Shown here: positions 1-8,788 of the stretch, piece by piece | Numbering within the stretch: the stretch's first letter is position 1 | Layout: each line of letters opens with the position of its first letter | Assembly: GCA_016703535.1 (NCBI GenBank) | Contig: JADJBV010000001.1 | Span: 2,718,001-2,782,000, forward strand | Length of the DNA: 64,000 nucleotides | Origin: Deltaproteobacteria bacterium | GTDB lineage: Bacteria > Myxococcota > Kuafuiibacteriia > Kuafuiibacteriales > Kuafuiibacteriaceae | Direction of reading: 5' to 3' | Notes under the pieces: generated by a model | The model's database searches: none | The model's input: the letters and a program-made list of their open reading frames with translations, nothing else | What the model was told of the DNA's origin: nothing | Made by a program: the position numbers and the translations under genes

Positions 1-2
1 TC

Positions 3-653
3 GGCGTGGTGCTGCACAGCTACTTGGAGTCCTTCTTTCACGACCACGCCGGCCACGCGACCGGGGAGACCTTGGCGATGGCCAAAGAGCCGGGCCTGCG
101 GGGCTTGATCGGTCGGGAGTTCGCCAACGCCGAGTTCGGCCACCACGTCCACCACCAGACCTACCACTCCCACGTGCAGCAGTTCCGCGACTCGGCGGAG
201 GAGCTCAGGTTCACCCAAAAGCTAAAGGCCCTGGGGCCCAAAGGCCAAGAGGTGATCGACGAAGGCTTTGGGGTCACGGTCGCCAACCACAACGTGCTCC
301 GTTACCTGCGCCCCAACCTGGCGGCGGCGGCGGTGGTCTTCGGCTTCAAGCTGGCGCCGCTGGCGGTGGTGGGCCTGGCCTTGCCGACGATCGCCCCCGC
401 CTACGCTTCCAAGTTGATGCACCCCTACCTCCACATGACCAAAGAGGAGGCCCTCGAAAAAGCGGGCCCGTTGATGCGGCTTTTGCTCGGCTCCCGCTAC
501 GTCGACCTGGTGAAGATGCTCCACTACGTGCACCACAAGGGTGGGCTCGGGAACCACAACATCCAGCCCCCGATCGGCGACTGGCTGCGCGGCGAGCTGC
601 AGAAGCCGACCGCCAAACATATGCTGAAGATGCACGACCTCGGGATGTTGTGA
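3..653 (+). CDS. His-rich membrane fatty-acid hydroxylase/desaturase-like protein, 3' part
   Basis: Only the C-terminal ~215 residues are in the window; the frame is open to the left edge, so the true start lies upstream. Three His clusters are visible: HDHAGH near the beginning, HHVHHQTYHSH about 40 residues in, and HYVHHK near residue 178. They are separated by a hydrophobic segment (about residues 105-135). This arrangement is typical of membrane di-iron oxygenases of the fatty-acid hydroxylase/desaturase group, which use His boxes to bind iron. The substrate cannot be read from the sequence. The assignment rests on His-box spacing only, so the exact family is uncertain. The gene ends 127 bases before the GH1 start and is probably unrelated to that locus. 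Confidence 0.5.
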   Translation, partial: GVVLHSYLESFFHDHAGHATGETLAMAKEPGLRGLIGREFANAEFGHHVHHQTYHSHVQQFRDSAEELRFTQKLKALGPKGQEVIDEGFGVTVANHNVLRYLRPNLAAAAVVFGFKLAPLAVVGLALPTIAPAYASKLMHPYLHMTKEEALEKAGPLMRLLLGSRYVDLVKMLHYVHHKGGLGNHNIQPPIGDWLRGELQKPTAKHMLKMHDLGML

Positions 654-729
654 GCCCGGGGGCCGGGGCCGCCGATCCGCGAAGAGACCGGGGCCGGACG
701 CTCTTGCCCCTGACGCGCTGCGCCTCGGG

Positions 730-779
730 TTGACAACACCCCGGTCCGCGGTCTTAGTTTGTTTGGGCAACAAACAAAG
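730..779 (+). promoter_or_regulatory. Promoter with overlapping ROK/XylR-type operator, copy 1 (GH1 operon)
   Basis: A -35 TTGACA (730-735) is followed after 18 bases by TTAGTT (754-759), which is also the left edge of a palindrome. The palindrome has arms CTTAGTTTGTT (753-763) and AACAAACAAAG (769-779) around a 5-base spacer, with one mismatch between arms. It resembles the xyl operator of Bacillus (known ROK-family XylR target, from memory). The right arm ends one base before the GH1 ATG. A repressor bound here would cover the -10 and start site. The same arrangement recurs at 10060-10107 and 13500-13548. Confidence 0.8.
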
Positions 780-2159
780 ATGTCACGCTTCGCCGCCCTC
801 GCGCCTCCGTTTCAGTGGGGCGTCGCCACCTCCGCCTATCAGATCGAAGGCGCCACCTCGGCCGACGGCCGGGGCCCTTCGATCTGGGACACCTTCGCCG
901 AACAACCGGGCCACATCGAGGACGGCAGCCACGGGCGGGTGGCCTGCGATCATTACCACCGCTGGCAAGAAGATCTGGCGCTCATGGAGTGGCTGGGGGT
1001 CGGCGCCTACCGCTTTTCGATCGCCTGGCCCCGGGTGTTGCCGAGCGGGACCGGCCCGATCAACACCCCGGGCCTCGACTTCTACGATCGGCTGGTCGAC
1101 GGCTGCCTGGCCCGGGGCATCACGCCCTTCGCCACCCTCTACCACTGGGACCTGCCTCAAGCGCTGGAGGATCGGGGGGGGTGGCGGGCCCGAGAGACGG
1201 CCCAGGCCTTCGCCGCTTACGCCGAGGTGGTGGCTAGGCGCCTGGGGGATCGGGTGAAGTTTTGGATCACCCAGAACGAGCCCTGGTGCGCGGCTTTTTT
1301 GGGCCACGCCCACGGGGCCCACGCCCCGGGCCGACGGGATCCGAAGGAGGCCTTGTTCGTCGCGCACCACCTGCTCCTCTCTCACGGCCTCAGCACCCAG
1401 GCGATCCGGGCCGCGGTGCCCGGCGCGGAGATCGGGCTGGCCCACCTCTACCTCCACGCCGAGCCCGCCTCCGAAAGTGAGGCCGACGCCCTCGCCTGCC
1501 GGCACCTGGACGGCGCCTTCAACCGTTGGTTCCTCGATCCACTCTACGGGCGGGGCTATCCAGAAGACCTGCTCACCCACTACCAGAACTTGGGGCAACT
1601 GGACGCGACCGCACCGGCCTTCGTGCGCCCGGGCGATCTCGAGGTGATCGGGACCCGCACCAACTTCCTCGGCCTCAACTACTACACCCGCGGGATCGCG
1701 CGCAGCGATCGGGTCCCCGAGGCCAACAACCTCCCCCGCCGGATCGCCGAGGCGCCCCTCGAGGCCCGCACCGACATGGGCTGGGAGGTCTACCCGGCGG
1801 GCCTGGAGGCGGCGCTGCTGCGGCTCACCCGGGACTACGCGCCCGCCGCCCTGTACGTGACAGAAAACGGGGCGGCCTACGCCGACGGGCCGGACGCCCA
1901 CGGGCGGGTTCACGATGAACGGCGGACGGCCTACCTGGAGGCCCACCTGTTGCGGGTGGCGGCGGCCAAAGCCGCGGGGGCCCCCGTGCGGGGCTATTTT
2001 GCCTGGTCGCTCCTCGACAACTTCGAGTGGGCCTTCGGGTACAGCAAACGCTTCGGGTTGGTGCACGTGGACTTTCAGAGCCAACGGCGGATCCCCAAGG
2101 ACAGCGCCCACGGGTTCAAGGCGGCGATCGGCGCAGCGAGGAAGGGAGAGGCGGGATGA
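780..2159 (+). CDS. GH1 family beta-glucosidase
   Basis: Retaining beta-glucosidase of glycoside hydrolase family 1, 459 residues, the usual family length. The N-terminus reads FQWGVATSAYQIEGA, the standard GH1 opening. The acid/base lies in TQNEPW (E167) and the nucleophile in VTENGAA (E362). There is no signal peptide, so it should act in the cytoplasm on imported gluco-oligosaccharides. I chose ATG 780 because it gives the family N-terminus; the upstream TTG at 759 would add residues encoded by the operator. The predicted transcript start leaves a leader of only about 14 bases with no Shine-Dalgarno. The stop overlaps the next gene's ATG (ATGA), so it heads a five-gene operon. Confidence 0.95.
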   Translation: MSRFAALAPPFQWGVATSAYQIEGATSADGRGPSIWDTFAEQPGHIEDGSHGRVACDHYHRWQEDLALMEWLGVGAYRFSIAWPRVLPSGTGPINTPGLDFYDRLVDGCLARGITPFATLYHWDLPQALEDRGGWRARETAQAFAAYAEVVARRLGDRVKFWITQNEPWCAAFLGHAHGAHAPGRRDPKEALFVAHHLLLSHGLSTQAIRAAVPGAEIGLAHLYLHAEPASESEADALACRHLDGAFNRWFLDPLYGRGYPEDLLTHYQNLGQLDATAPAFVRPGDLEVIGTRTNFLGLNYYTRGIARSDRVPEANNLPRRIAEAPLEARTDMGWEVYPAGLEAALLRLTRDYAPAALYVTENGAAYADGPDAHGRVHDERRTAYLEAHLLRVAAAKAAGAPVRGYFAWSLLDNFEWAFGYSKRFGLVHVDFQSQRRIPKDSAHGFKAAIGAARKGEAG

Positions 2160-5100
2160 AGACGGCAGGGACCACCGCGTGTTGCCTTGGAGGGCTGTTG
2201 TTGTTTGGGGCCCAAGCCCAGGCCCAGACCTCGACCGTGGCCGCGAGCATCCGCACCACCACCATCACCGAAGGCGCCCTCGAAGCGACGGCCTCGACGA
2301 CCGCCCGGGTGCCCCGGGATCCGGGAGCGCCCAACCTGGTTCAAGTTCACCGAGACGAGCGGGGCTTCAAGCTGAAGGTCGACGGCCAAGACCTGATGAT
2401 CTTCGGCATGAACTGGGCCTACCTGCCGATCGGCGAAAATCACTTCTACGACTTCTGGGGCAAGCCCGACGCGTTCATCGAGGCGGCCCTGGCCGAAGAG
2501 ATGACCCTCCTCAAGGAGATGGGCGTCAACGTCATCCGGCTCTACGTCGGCGTGCCCCAGCGCTGGATCACGTACATCTACGAAAAATACGGCATCTATA
2601 CGGTGCTCAACCACGCCATGGGCCGCTACGGCTTCGATCGGGATGGCGCCTACATCCCCCGTACCAATTACGAGGACGAGGGCCACCGGGCCTTCCTGAA
2701 AAACGACATCCTGCAATTGGTGAAGGCCTACCAAAACACGCCGGGCCTGCTCTTTTGGCTCCTTGGCAACGAAAACAACTACGGGCTCTTTTGGAAGACC
2801 GCCGAGACCGAAGACCTCCCGACCGGCCAAGAGGCCGACGACCTCGCGATCCCGCTCTACACCTTGTACGGCGAGATCATCGACGAGATCCATCGCCTGG
2901 ACCGGCATCACCCGGTGGCCATCGCCAACGGCGATCTCCAGTTCCTCCACCTGATCGCCCAACACGTCCCCAACCTGGACATCCTCGGCGCCAACGTCTA
3001 CCGCGGTCGATCCTCGGGTGACCTCTTCCAGCGCGTGGAAAAGAGCCTCGGCGTGCCCTTCGTGTACACCGAGTTTGGCTCCGACGCCTTCAACGCCAAA
3101 GAGCAGCGAGAAGATCAGCTGGCCCAGGCCGAGTACCTCCACGCCCAGTGGCAGGAGATCTACGAGCAGAGCTACGGCCAAGGCCGAGTCGGCAACGCCA
3201 TCGGCGGCGTGGTCTTTCAGTGGTCGGACGGCTGGTGGAAGCACAAACAGGAAGAGAACCTGGAGGTCCACGACACGACCGCCTCTTGGGCGACGGGCGC
3301 CTACACCTTCGACTTCGTGGACGGCGAAAACAACATGAACGAGGAGTGGTTCGGCATCTGCGCGATCGGCCCGCCCGACGCCTCGGGCCACTACCGCCTG
3401 TACCCACGGGCCGCCTATTACCTGCTCAAGGCGGCCTTCCGGCTCGATCCCTACGCCGAAGGCACCACCCCCCAAGTGATCCGGGCCCACTTCGAGGCCC
3501 TCCCGCCTCGGAGCTTCACCCAACCCTACGACGTCCAAAGCACCCAACAAGGGCTGGCGCTCTTGGAGATGGCCCGGGTGAAGAGCCTGACCTTACAGCT
3601 CTACACCTTCACCAGCGGCGGCGAAAACCTCACGCTGCCGGAGCGGGCCGACGATCGCTTCGATCACCTCCAGTCGCTCTACGCCGAGTTCGAGGTCAAG
3701 CCCACGGCCCAGGTGAAGGCCACCGCCACGGTCAACGTGCTCGGCAACGTGGCCTCCAACCCCATCGACGAGATCTTCTACGAAAACCGGGGCAAACCGG
3801 TGAACGTCTTGGACAGCGATCAGAAGACCGTGACCCTCAGCGGCGTCGATCGGATCCAGCTCTACCAATCCACATTCGAGTGGCACAACTCCTACTTTGA
3901 TCTCGACGGTTATTATCGGGCCGGCCACGGGCATTGGGGCGCCGAAGGTGACTTCTTCGGCCTGTACCCCGAGGCCTACGACCAGATCGGGGTCGATCGC
4001 TTCAACGCCCAGGCGCCGGCCGGTTTTGTGTTCAGCGGCAAGAGGGCCCTCAAGGGCCTGAAGGTCGCGTTTGGGCCTCAGCTGTGGTGGGGCGCCAACC
4101 CGACGGTGATCGGCAAGTATTACCGGCAGAGCGGCGACTGGGCCTACTCGCTGATTCACCAAGAGGACATCGCCCAGCTCGCGAGCGCCGGCACCGGTTC
4201 GGTGCTCCCGGTGCCCCGAACCCGCAAGACCGCCCTCTCCTTGTCTTACTCGAGCGGCAACTTCAAGTTCGAGCTGGGCGGCGTGATGGCCGGGACCGAT
4301 CGCTTGGACCGCCCTTACTTCGCGGCCCGGGAGGCGGAGGGCGCGCCGTCTTACCTCGACTCGGGCTACTTCATCCTGGAGGACCAGATCCGGTTGATGG
4401 ACACCCTGGGCGGGAAGCTGCGCGTGACCTACAGCGGCGGGCTGGTCAACGCCTACGTGCAAGGTGGTTACCGCGGATTGGTCGCCGACACCGGCTCGAA
4501 CCAAGTGCTCGACTTCGTGGGTTGGGGCCTGAGAGAAAGCGGCCAAGGCAACCACTACGGCGGCTTGGCCGGCGTGTTGCTCAACCTGGGCGGCGCCTGG
4601 CAGATCGGTCCGAACTTCCTTTATCAAAAGCCGATCGAAGGGCCGCTGCCCCTGATCGCCGACTACTTCGACGCCGCCACCGGCAACTTCTACCCGGGCG
4701 TCAAGGCCCGGAACCAGTTCGACGACCCATTTTGGGTGCGGAGCAACCGGGAGACGATCGGCCTCGAGATGTTGATCGGCTACGATCCGACGCCGGGCAC
4801 CTGGATGTGGGGCTGGGACGCGGTGAAGAAGGAGAACGCACCCTTCGCGGGCATGCTCGACTTCACCTATCGGATCCTCCCGACCTCCCAGGACGCGGGC
4901 GTCTCCGTCTCTCAGGAGGGCTTCACCTTCGCCTTCGATCGGGCGCCGCCGGCCAAGAACCTCTGGGAGGTCCGGGGACGCGCCTTCATCAACCCCACCC
5001 AAAAGCTGCGGATCGTGAGCGATCTGTACTTCGGCATCGCCCAGTCAACGGGCGTCGATGATCGCACGGTTCGGCGGGGTGGCTTCTACGGGCGCCTGAT

Positions 5101-5374
5101 CTACGAACACCTGTCGGTCGAGGCTTGGCTCAAGATCAACGACTGGGGCCCCTTCGACTACCACCGGGACTTCAACTTCACCTACCCGGTGCAGACCATC
5201 GCCGACGTTTCCTATTCGCTGGGCGTGCCCCAGTGGTTCACGCAGGCCTACACTCGCCTCGGTGCCCGGGGGAAGTTCCGGACCCTCGACCAATACTCCA
5301 ATCGCATTGACCTAACGTCCGGCGATACGGGAAACGAATGGGAGGTCATGACCTATGTCATCTTCGGCATTTGA
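2156..5374 (+). CDS. Clan GH-A (GH2/GH5-like) glycosidase fused to a putative outer-membrane beta-barrel
   Basis: 1072 residues with a signal peptide ending near AQAQA. Residues about 50-440 form a TIM-barrel glycosidase: FGMNWAYLP, a GNEN motif with likely acid/base E206, and YTEFGS with likely nucleophile E306, about 100 residues apart as in clan GH-A. From about residue 500 to the end the sequence changes to aromatic-rich alternating strands (for example KFELGGVMAG, LRVTYSGGLVNAYVQGGYRG) and ends in an aromatic strand, WEVMTYVIFGI, as in outer-membrane barrels. ATG 2156 has a GGGAGAG ribosome site and overlaps the GH1 stop. I cannot give the exact GH family. The barrel call is inferred from strand pattern; if right, the catalytic domain is anchored at the outer membrane, perhaps beside its own pore. 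Confidence 0.75.
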   Translation: MKTAGTTACCLGGLLLFGAQAQAQTSTVAASIRTTTITEGALEATASTTARVPRDPGAPNLVQVHRDERGFKLKVDGQDLMIFGMNWAYLPIGENHFYDFWGKPDAFIEAALAEEMTLLKEMGVNVIRLYVGVPQRWITYIYEKYGIYTVLNHAMGRYGFDRDGAYIPRTNYEDEGHRAFLKNDILQLVKAYQNTPGLLFWLLGNENNYGLFWKTAETEDLPTGQEADDLAIPLYTLYGEIIDEIHRLDRHHPVAIANGDLQFLHLIAQHVPNLDILGANVYRGRSSGDLFQRVEKSLGVPFVYTEFGSDAFNAKEQREDQLAQAEYLHAQWQEIYEQSYGQGRVGNAIGGVVFQWSDGWWKHKQEENLEVHDTTASWATGAYTFDFVDGENNMNEEWFGICAIGPPDASGHYRLYPRAAYYLLKAAFRLDPYAEGTTPQVIRAHFEALPPRSFTQPYDVQSTQQGLALLEMARVKSLTLQLYTFTSGGENLTLPERADDRFDHLQSLYAEFEVKPTAQVKATATVNVLGNVASNPIDEIFYENRGKPVNVLDSDQKTVTLSGVDRIQLYQSTFEWHNSYFDLDGYYRAGHGHWGAEGDFFGLYPEAYDQIGVDRFNAQAPAGFVFSGKRALKGLKVAFGPQLWWGANPTVIGKYYRQSGDWAYSLIHQEDIAQLASAGTGSVLPVPRTRKTALSLSYSSGNFKFELGGVMAGTDRLDRPYFAAREAEGAPSYLDSGYFILEDQIRLMDTLGGKLRVTYSGGLVNAYVQGGYRGLVADTGSNQVLDFVGWGLRESGQGNHYGGLAGVLLNLGGAWQIGPNFLYQKPIEGPLPLIADYFDAATGNFYPGVKARNQFDDPFWVRSNRETIGLEMLIGYDPTPGTWMWGWDAVKKENAPFAGMLDFTYRILPTSQDAGVSVSQEGFTFAFDRAPPAKNLWEVRGRAFINPTQKLRIVSDLYFGIAQSTGVDDRTVRRGGFYGRLIYEHLSVEAWLKINDWGPFDYHRDFNFTYPVQTIADVSYSLGVPQWFTQAYTRLGARGKFRTLDQYSNRIDLTSGDTGNEWEVMTYVIFGI

Positions 5375-5978
5375 GGCCTGGGGCGCCCGAGGCCTGTTGC
5401 TGGCCGCGGTCGCCTTGAACACCGGCTGCGAGATCGCGCCGTCAGAATACGTCTTCGGCTTCAACGTGACGGGGCAGCGGTTTGAGCTGTACAGCGAGGA
5501 GATCGGCGTCCACCCGAGCCAAGACGCGCTGCTCGACCCCAACAACCCGTTCAAGGACTACGGCGTCGGCAGCGAGACCAAGTGGGAGATCTTGGCCGAC
5601 GGCGGCAACGTCGCCACCTTCTACGCTTGGGCCACCTTGCTCGCGTCCCAGCCCACGGGCGAACACCAGTTTTATACCGGCATCGCGCTGCGGGGCATTT
5701 ACCTGACCGAAGAGGCTCCCGAGGAGGACCTGGAGACCATCCGGACCATGGCCATCGCCGCCTTCCAGTCGGTGCTCGACAACTTTCCGGAGAGCGTGAC
5801 CTTCGAAGCCAGCGGCAAACGCTCCTTCCGCTTGGCCACCTTCGCCTTCAACCAGATCATCGAGCTCGGCGGGCAGGTCCAGGGCGACTGGGTGCTGGTG
5901 CAGTTGCCCAACGGCGGCACCGAAGCGGTCCGGAGCGCGTCGATCGATCCGCCTCGGGCGCAGGAGGGTGGTTCATGA
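5355..5978 (+). CDS. Lipoprotein of unknown function in glucan operon
   Basis: 207 residues with a signal peptide and lipobox LNTG-C (C25). I recognise no domain. The mature part is acidic with mixed helix and strand. A stretch near residues 115-145 (EEDLETIRTMAIAAFQSVL) looks helical. The gene overlaps the end of the glycosidase-barrel gene by 20 bases and its own stop overlaps the next ATG, so expression is tightly coupled. A role in surface binding or in assisting the barrel protein is inference from position only. Confidence 0.8.
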   Translation: MSSSAFEAWGARGLLLAAVALNTGCEIAPSEYVFGFNVTGQRFELYSEEIGVHPSQDALLDPNNPFKDYGVGSETKWEILADGGNVATFYAWATLLASQPTGEHQFYTGIALRGIYLTEEAPEEDLETIRTMAIAAFQSVLDNFPESVTFEASGKRSFRLATFAFNQIIELGGQVQGDWVLVQLPNGGTEAVRSASIDPPRAQEGGS

Positions 5979-6646
5979 ACACCTCGATCCTTCGCGGGTG
6001 GAGCGCCTTTCTCCTCTGGAGTGTGGGTGCCCTCGCCTGCCGGCCTGATCCGGGCGTCCCAGACTACAGCTCCCACGTCGGCCTCCGGGACCCACCCGCG
6101 ACCGGGGCGGAGTTCCTCCCGGGGCCCAACCCCTTCGAGCGGGGGACCCCGCGGCTTTACGTCGGCGCCTTCTACGAAGGTGAGGCCACCGACGAGATCC
6201 TGATCAACGACGTCGACACCCACTACTACATCTTCGAGAACAGTTATCAGCAGGAGAGCAGCTCCGAACGAGTGGAGGGTCGCCTCAGCGACAAGCTCGA
6301 GCTGAACGGCACCCCGTTTTGGGGCGGCGGCCTGATCTGGGACGTGGCCAAGGATCTCTCGGAGTGGACCACCTTGTACGTGTCGCTGCGCTCCGACTCG
6401 GGATCCTTCGTCGACGTGCCGATCATCCTCCAGTCGGAGGCCGGCGGACGGGTGGTCGACGCCCAGGTTTCGGCGGCCGAATACGGCTACTTGAACGATG
6501 GGCAGTGGCACAACCTCCGAATCCCGCTCAGTGACTTGTCCGGCTTCGACCCCGGGGCCACCCGGGCGCCCTTTATCCTGAGCGCTCCCGGCGGGACCGG
6601 CGGCGACACCCTCTTGGTCGACGACCTCTACTTGACGCAGGAATAG
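5975..6646 (+). CDS. Lipoprotein with carbohydrate-binding-like jelly-roll domain
   Basis: 223 residues, lipobox VGALA-C (C22). The mature region reads like a beta-sandwich carbohydrate-binding module. It has FWGGGLIWDVAKDLSEWTTLYVSLRS in the centre (a run typical of modules describing an ideal plane of strands), a WHNLRIPLSDLSGFD strand pair, and a closing LLVDDLYL strand. The binding lipoproteins at 8789 and 13588 close with similar strands (FLDNIEW, FVDNIYF). Its start overlaps the preceding stop (ATGA). It is probably a surface glycan-binding partner of the GH16 enzyme encoded next. The fold call is by pattern; ligand specificity is not readable. Confidence 0.75.
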   Translation: MNTSILRGWSAFLLWSVGALACRPDPGVPDYSSHVGLRDPPATGAEFLPGPNPFERGTPRLYVGAFYEGEATDEILINDVDTHYYIFENSYQQESSSERVEGRLSDKLELNGTPFWGGGLIWDVAKDLSEWTTLYVSLRSDSGSFVDVPIILQSEAGGRVVDAQVSAAEYGYLNDGQWHNLRIPLSDLSGFDPGATRAPFILSAPGGTGGDTLLVDDLYLTQE

Positions 6647-6660
6647 GCGAGGTGAACGCG

Positions 6661-7503
6661 ATGAAGACCTCTTCGAGATTGTGGTGCACCTCTCAGCTCG
6701 GGCTCCTCTTCGGCCTCTTCGGCTGCGGCCAAGACGACACGGTGATCACCCCGCCGATCGCTTGGTACCTCACCTGGAGCGAAGAATTCGAGGGGCCTGA
6801 GGCCAACCTCGATCGCGCCCAGTGGAACATCGAGATCGGCACCGGTGAAGGTGGTTGGGGCAACAACGAGCGGCAGTTCTACACCGATCGCCCGGAGAAC
6901 TTGCGCATCGATGGCCAAGGCCGGCTGGAGATCACCGCCCGCCGGGAGGCTTTTGGGGGGAGCGCCTTCACCAGCGCCCGGATCACCACCAAGTCCGCCT
7001 TCACCCAACGTTACGGACGCGTGGAGGCCCGGATCCAGCTGCCCCAGGGCCAAGGGGTCTGGCCGGCCTTTTGGATGTTGGGCGGGGATATCGACGAGGT
7101 CGGGTGGCCCAAGACCGGCGAGATCGACATCATGGAGTACAAGGGCCAGGACCCGGAGATCGTCTACGGCAGCCTGCACGGCCCCGGTTATTCGGGCGCC
7201 AACGCCATCACCAGCCTCTACCGACTCCCCGATGGCCAGAACTTCGTCGAGGACTTTCACGTCTTCGCCGTCGAGTGGGATCCGAGCCGCATCGCCTTTT
7301 GGGTCGATGATCAGGCCTACCAGATCCTCACCTCCGACGACGTCTTGCCCCGGGGGAATTGGGTCTACGATCACCCCTTCTTCATCCTGCTCAACGTGGC
7401 GGTGGGTGGGAACTTCGTAGGTCCGCCCGACGCGACCACCCCGCTCCCCCAGTCGATGTTGGTCGACTACGTGCGGGTCTTCTCTCGAGCGCCACCGGAG
7501 TGA
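6661..7503 (+). CDS. GH16 family endo-beta-1,3-glucanase (laminarinase-like) lipoprotein
   Basis: 280 residues; lipobox FGLFG-C (C22), so the enzyme is membrane-anchored, probably on the outer face. The catalytic signature GEIDIMEY carries nucleophile E154, D156 and acid/base E159. Flanking motifs WNIEIGTGEGGWGNNE, QYYT-type RQFYTDRPEN and WPAFWMLGG match bacterial laminarinases of GH16. Such enzymes cut internal beta-1,3 bonds in laminarin and similar glucans. ATG 6661 was chosen over GTG 6652 because AGGTG lies six bases before it. It is the last gene of the GH1 operon and ends 14 bases from the convergent ROK gene. Confidence 0.93.
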   Translation: MKTSSRLWCTSQLGLLFGLFGCGQDDTVITPPIAWYLTWSEEFEGPEANLDRAQWNIEIGTGEGGWGNNERQFYTDRPENLRIDGQGRLEITARREAFGGSAFTSARITTKSAFTQRYGRVEARIQLPQGQGVWPAFWMLGGDIDEVGWPKTGEIDIMEYKGQDPEIVYGSLHGPGYSGANAITSLYRLPDGQNFVEDFHVFAVEWDPSRIAFWVDDQAYQILTSDDVLPRGNWVYDHPFFILLNVAVGGNFVGPPDATTPLPQSMLVDYVRVFSRAPPE

Positions 7504-7516
7504 GTGGCCGCGGCCG

Positions 7517-8782
7517 TCAGGCGCCGAGGCGCTGTCGGCTCGCGAAGAGGCTGGGATCGTCGAGCGCAGCCTCCAACGCCAAGGTCGCCGCGCCGAGGGC
7601 GATGCCCTGGATGCCGAGGGTGCTGACCTGGATCGGCGTCTGGGGGCCGGGGCGGGCCAAGCTGGTGGCCCGCACCGTGTCCTGGATCGGCCCGAACAAA
7701 GCGTCGCCGGCCTCGGTGAGGCCACCCCCGAGGACCACCACCTCTGGGGCCAGGAGGTTGAGCAGGTTGGCGATGGCGGTCCCGAGGACTCGGCCGACGT
7801 GGGCCATGATCTCCAAGGCGAGCGGATCTCGCTCCCGGGCCGCGGCCACCAGGTGTTCCAGCGCCGGGCGCTTCCGCGCCGCCAAGCTGCTGTTGGGGAA
7901 TTGGGGCGCGCGCTCCACCACCAGCTCCAAAAGTCTTTGGGTCCCGATCAGGGTGTTGATGCAGCCCCGGAGGCCACACACACAAAGCGGTCCGTTGGGA
8001 TCGAGGGAGGTGTGGCCGATCTCACCGGCCGTGCCGTCCTGGCCCCGGTGAATTCGGCCGTCGATGATCAGCCCGGAGCCGACGCCGTAGGCCACCTTGA
8101 TGAAGGCCAGGTTGTTGGCGTGGCGCCCCTCTCCCCACCAAGCCTCCGCCAGGGCGCCCAGGTTGGCGTCGTTGTCGACGAAGACCGGGAGGCCGTACAT
8201 CTTCTGCAGCGCGTCCAAGAGATCGACGTCGGCCCACTTGGGCAAGATCAGCGGCAGGAGCCGTCCAGGGTGGTCCGGGTGAACTGGGCTCGGAACCCCC
8301 ACGCCGATCCCCAAGACCCTGGTCTTGGGCGCTTTGGCCTGGGCGAGGGCTTCATCGATCAACTCTTGGATCAGCTCGAGCGCCCCGAGCGGTTTGGTCC
8401 GCACCGGGAACGGTCGGGCGGTCCACCCCTTCACTTGGGCGCGCAGGTTGGTGACCACCACGCCGATGTGGGTCGCGCCCATGTCCACGCCCACCAAGAC
8501 ATGGGCGTCGTCGGCGAAGGTGAGGACGATGGGCTTGCGCCCGCCGCTGGAGACGCCGGCGTGGGTCTCCTCGACCAGCCCGCTCTCGAGGAGATCGGCG
8601 ACGATCGCTGAGATGGTGGAGCGGCTGAGGCCGGTCTTCCGGGCCAGATCGGCCCTGGAGGTCTGGCGGGCCCTCCACAAGAGGCGCAGCAACAAGGCCC
8701 GGTGTTGCTCCCGGACCTGGGCCGAGCCGAGGATCTCTTCGATGGTGCCGAACTGGCGAGGCCCGGTGGCATCACTCTTCAC
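7517..8782 (-). CDS. ROK family transcriptional repressor (XylR/NagC type)
   Basis: 421 residues. A winged helix-turn-helix spans about residues 25-90 (recognition helix near 52-64, wing GRKP 81-84). It is followed by a ROK sugar-kinase-fold domain with phosphate loop VGVDMGATH (97-105), FVDNDAN with D205, and the zinc site H257 plus C267, C269 and C274 (CVCGLRGC). In the XylR/NagC/Mlc group a sugar bound in the kinase-like fold releases DNA. The gene begins six bases after the stop of the binding lipoprotein gene, so the pair shares promoter copy 2 and should be autoregulated. The three palindromes in this locus are the likely sites. The inducer is unknown, plausibly glucose or a glucan oligomer. 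Confidence 0.93.
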   Translation of the reverse strand: MKSDATGPRQFGTIEEILGSAQVREQHRALLLRLLWRARQTSRADLARKTGLSRSTISAIVADLLESGLVEETHAGVSSGGRKPIVLTFADDAHVLVGVDMGATHIGVVVTNLRAQVKGWTARPFPVRTKPLGALELIQELIDEALAQAKAPKTRVLGIGVGVPSPVHPDHPGRLLPLILPKWADVDLLDALQKMYGLPVFVDNDANLGALAEAWWGEGRHANNLAFIKVAYGVGSGLIIDGRIHRGQDGTAGEIGHTSLDPNGPLCVCGLRGCINTLIGTQRLLELVVERAPQFPNSSLAARKRPALEHLVAAARERDPLALEIMAHVGRVLGTAIANLLNLLAPEVVVLGGGLTEAGDALFGPIQDTVRATSLARPGPQTPIQVSTLGIQGIALGAATLALEAALDDPSLFASRQRLGA

Positions 8783-8788
8783 GGCGCC

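Noticed and set aside
783..2111. Long minus-strand frames opposite the GH1 gene and similar frames opposite other genes
   Set aside because: They are shadows caused by high GC at third positions; products are low-complexity Arg/Gly/Pro or Val/Gly/His-rich with no motif.
7504..7516. GGCCGCGGCC palindrome between the convergent GH16 and ROK genes as a terminator
   Set aside because: Only a short self-complementary run with no loop and no T tract; too weak to call.
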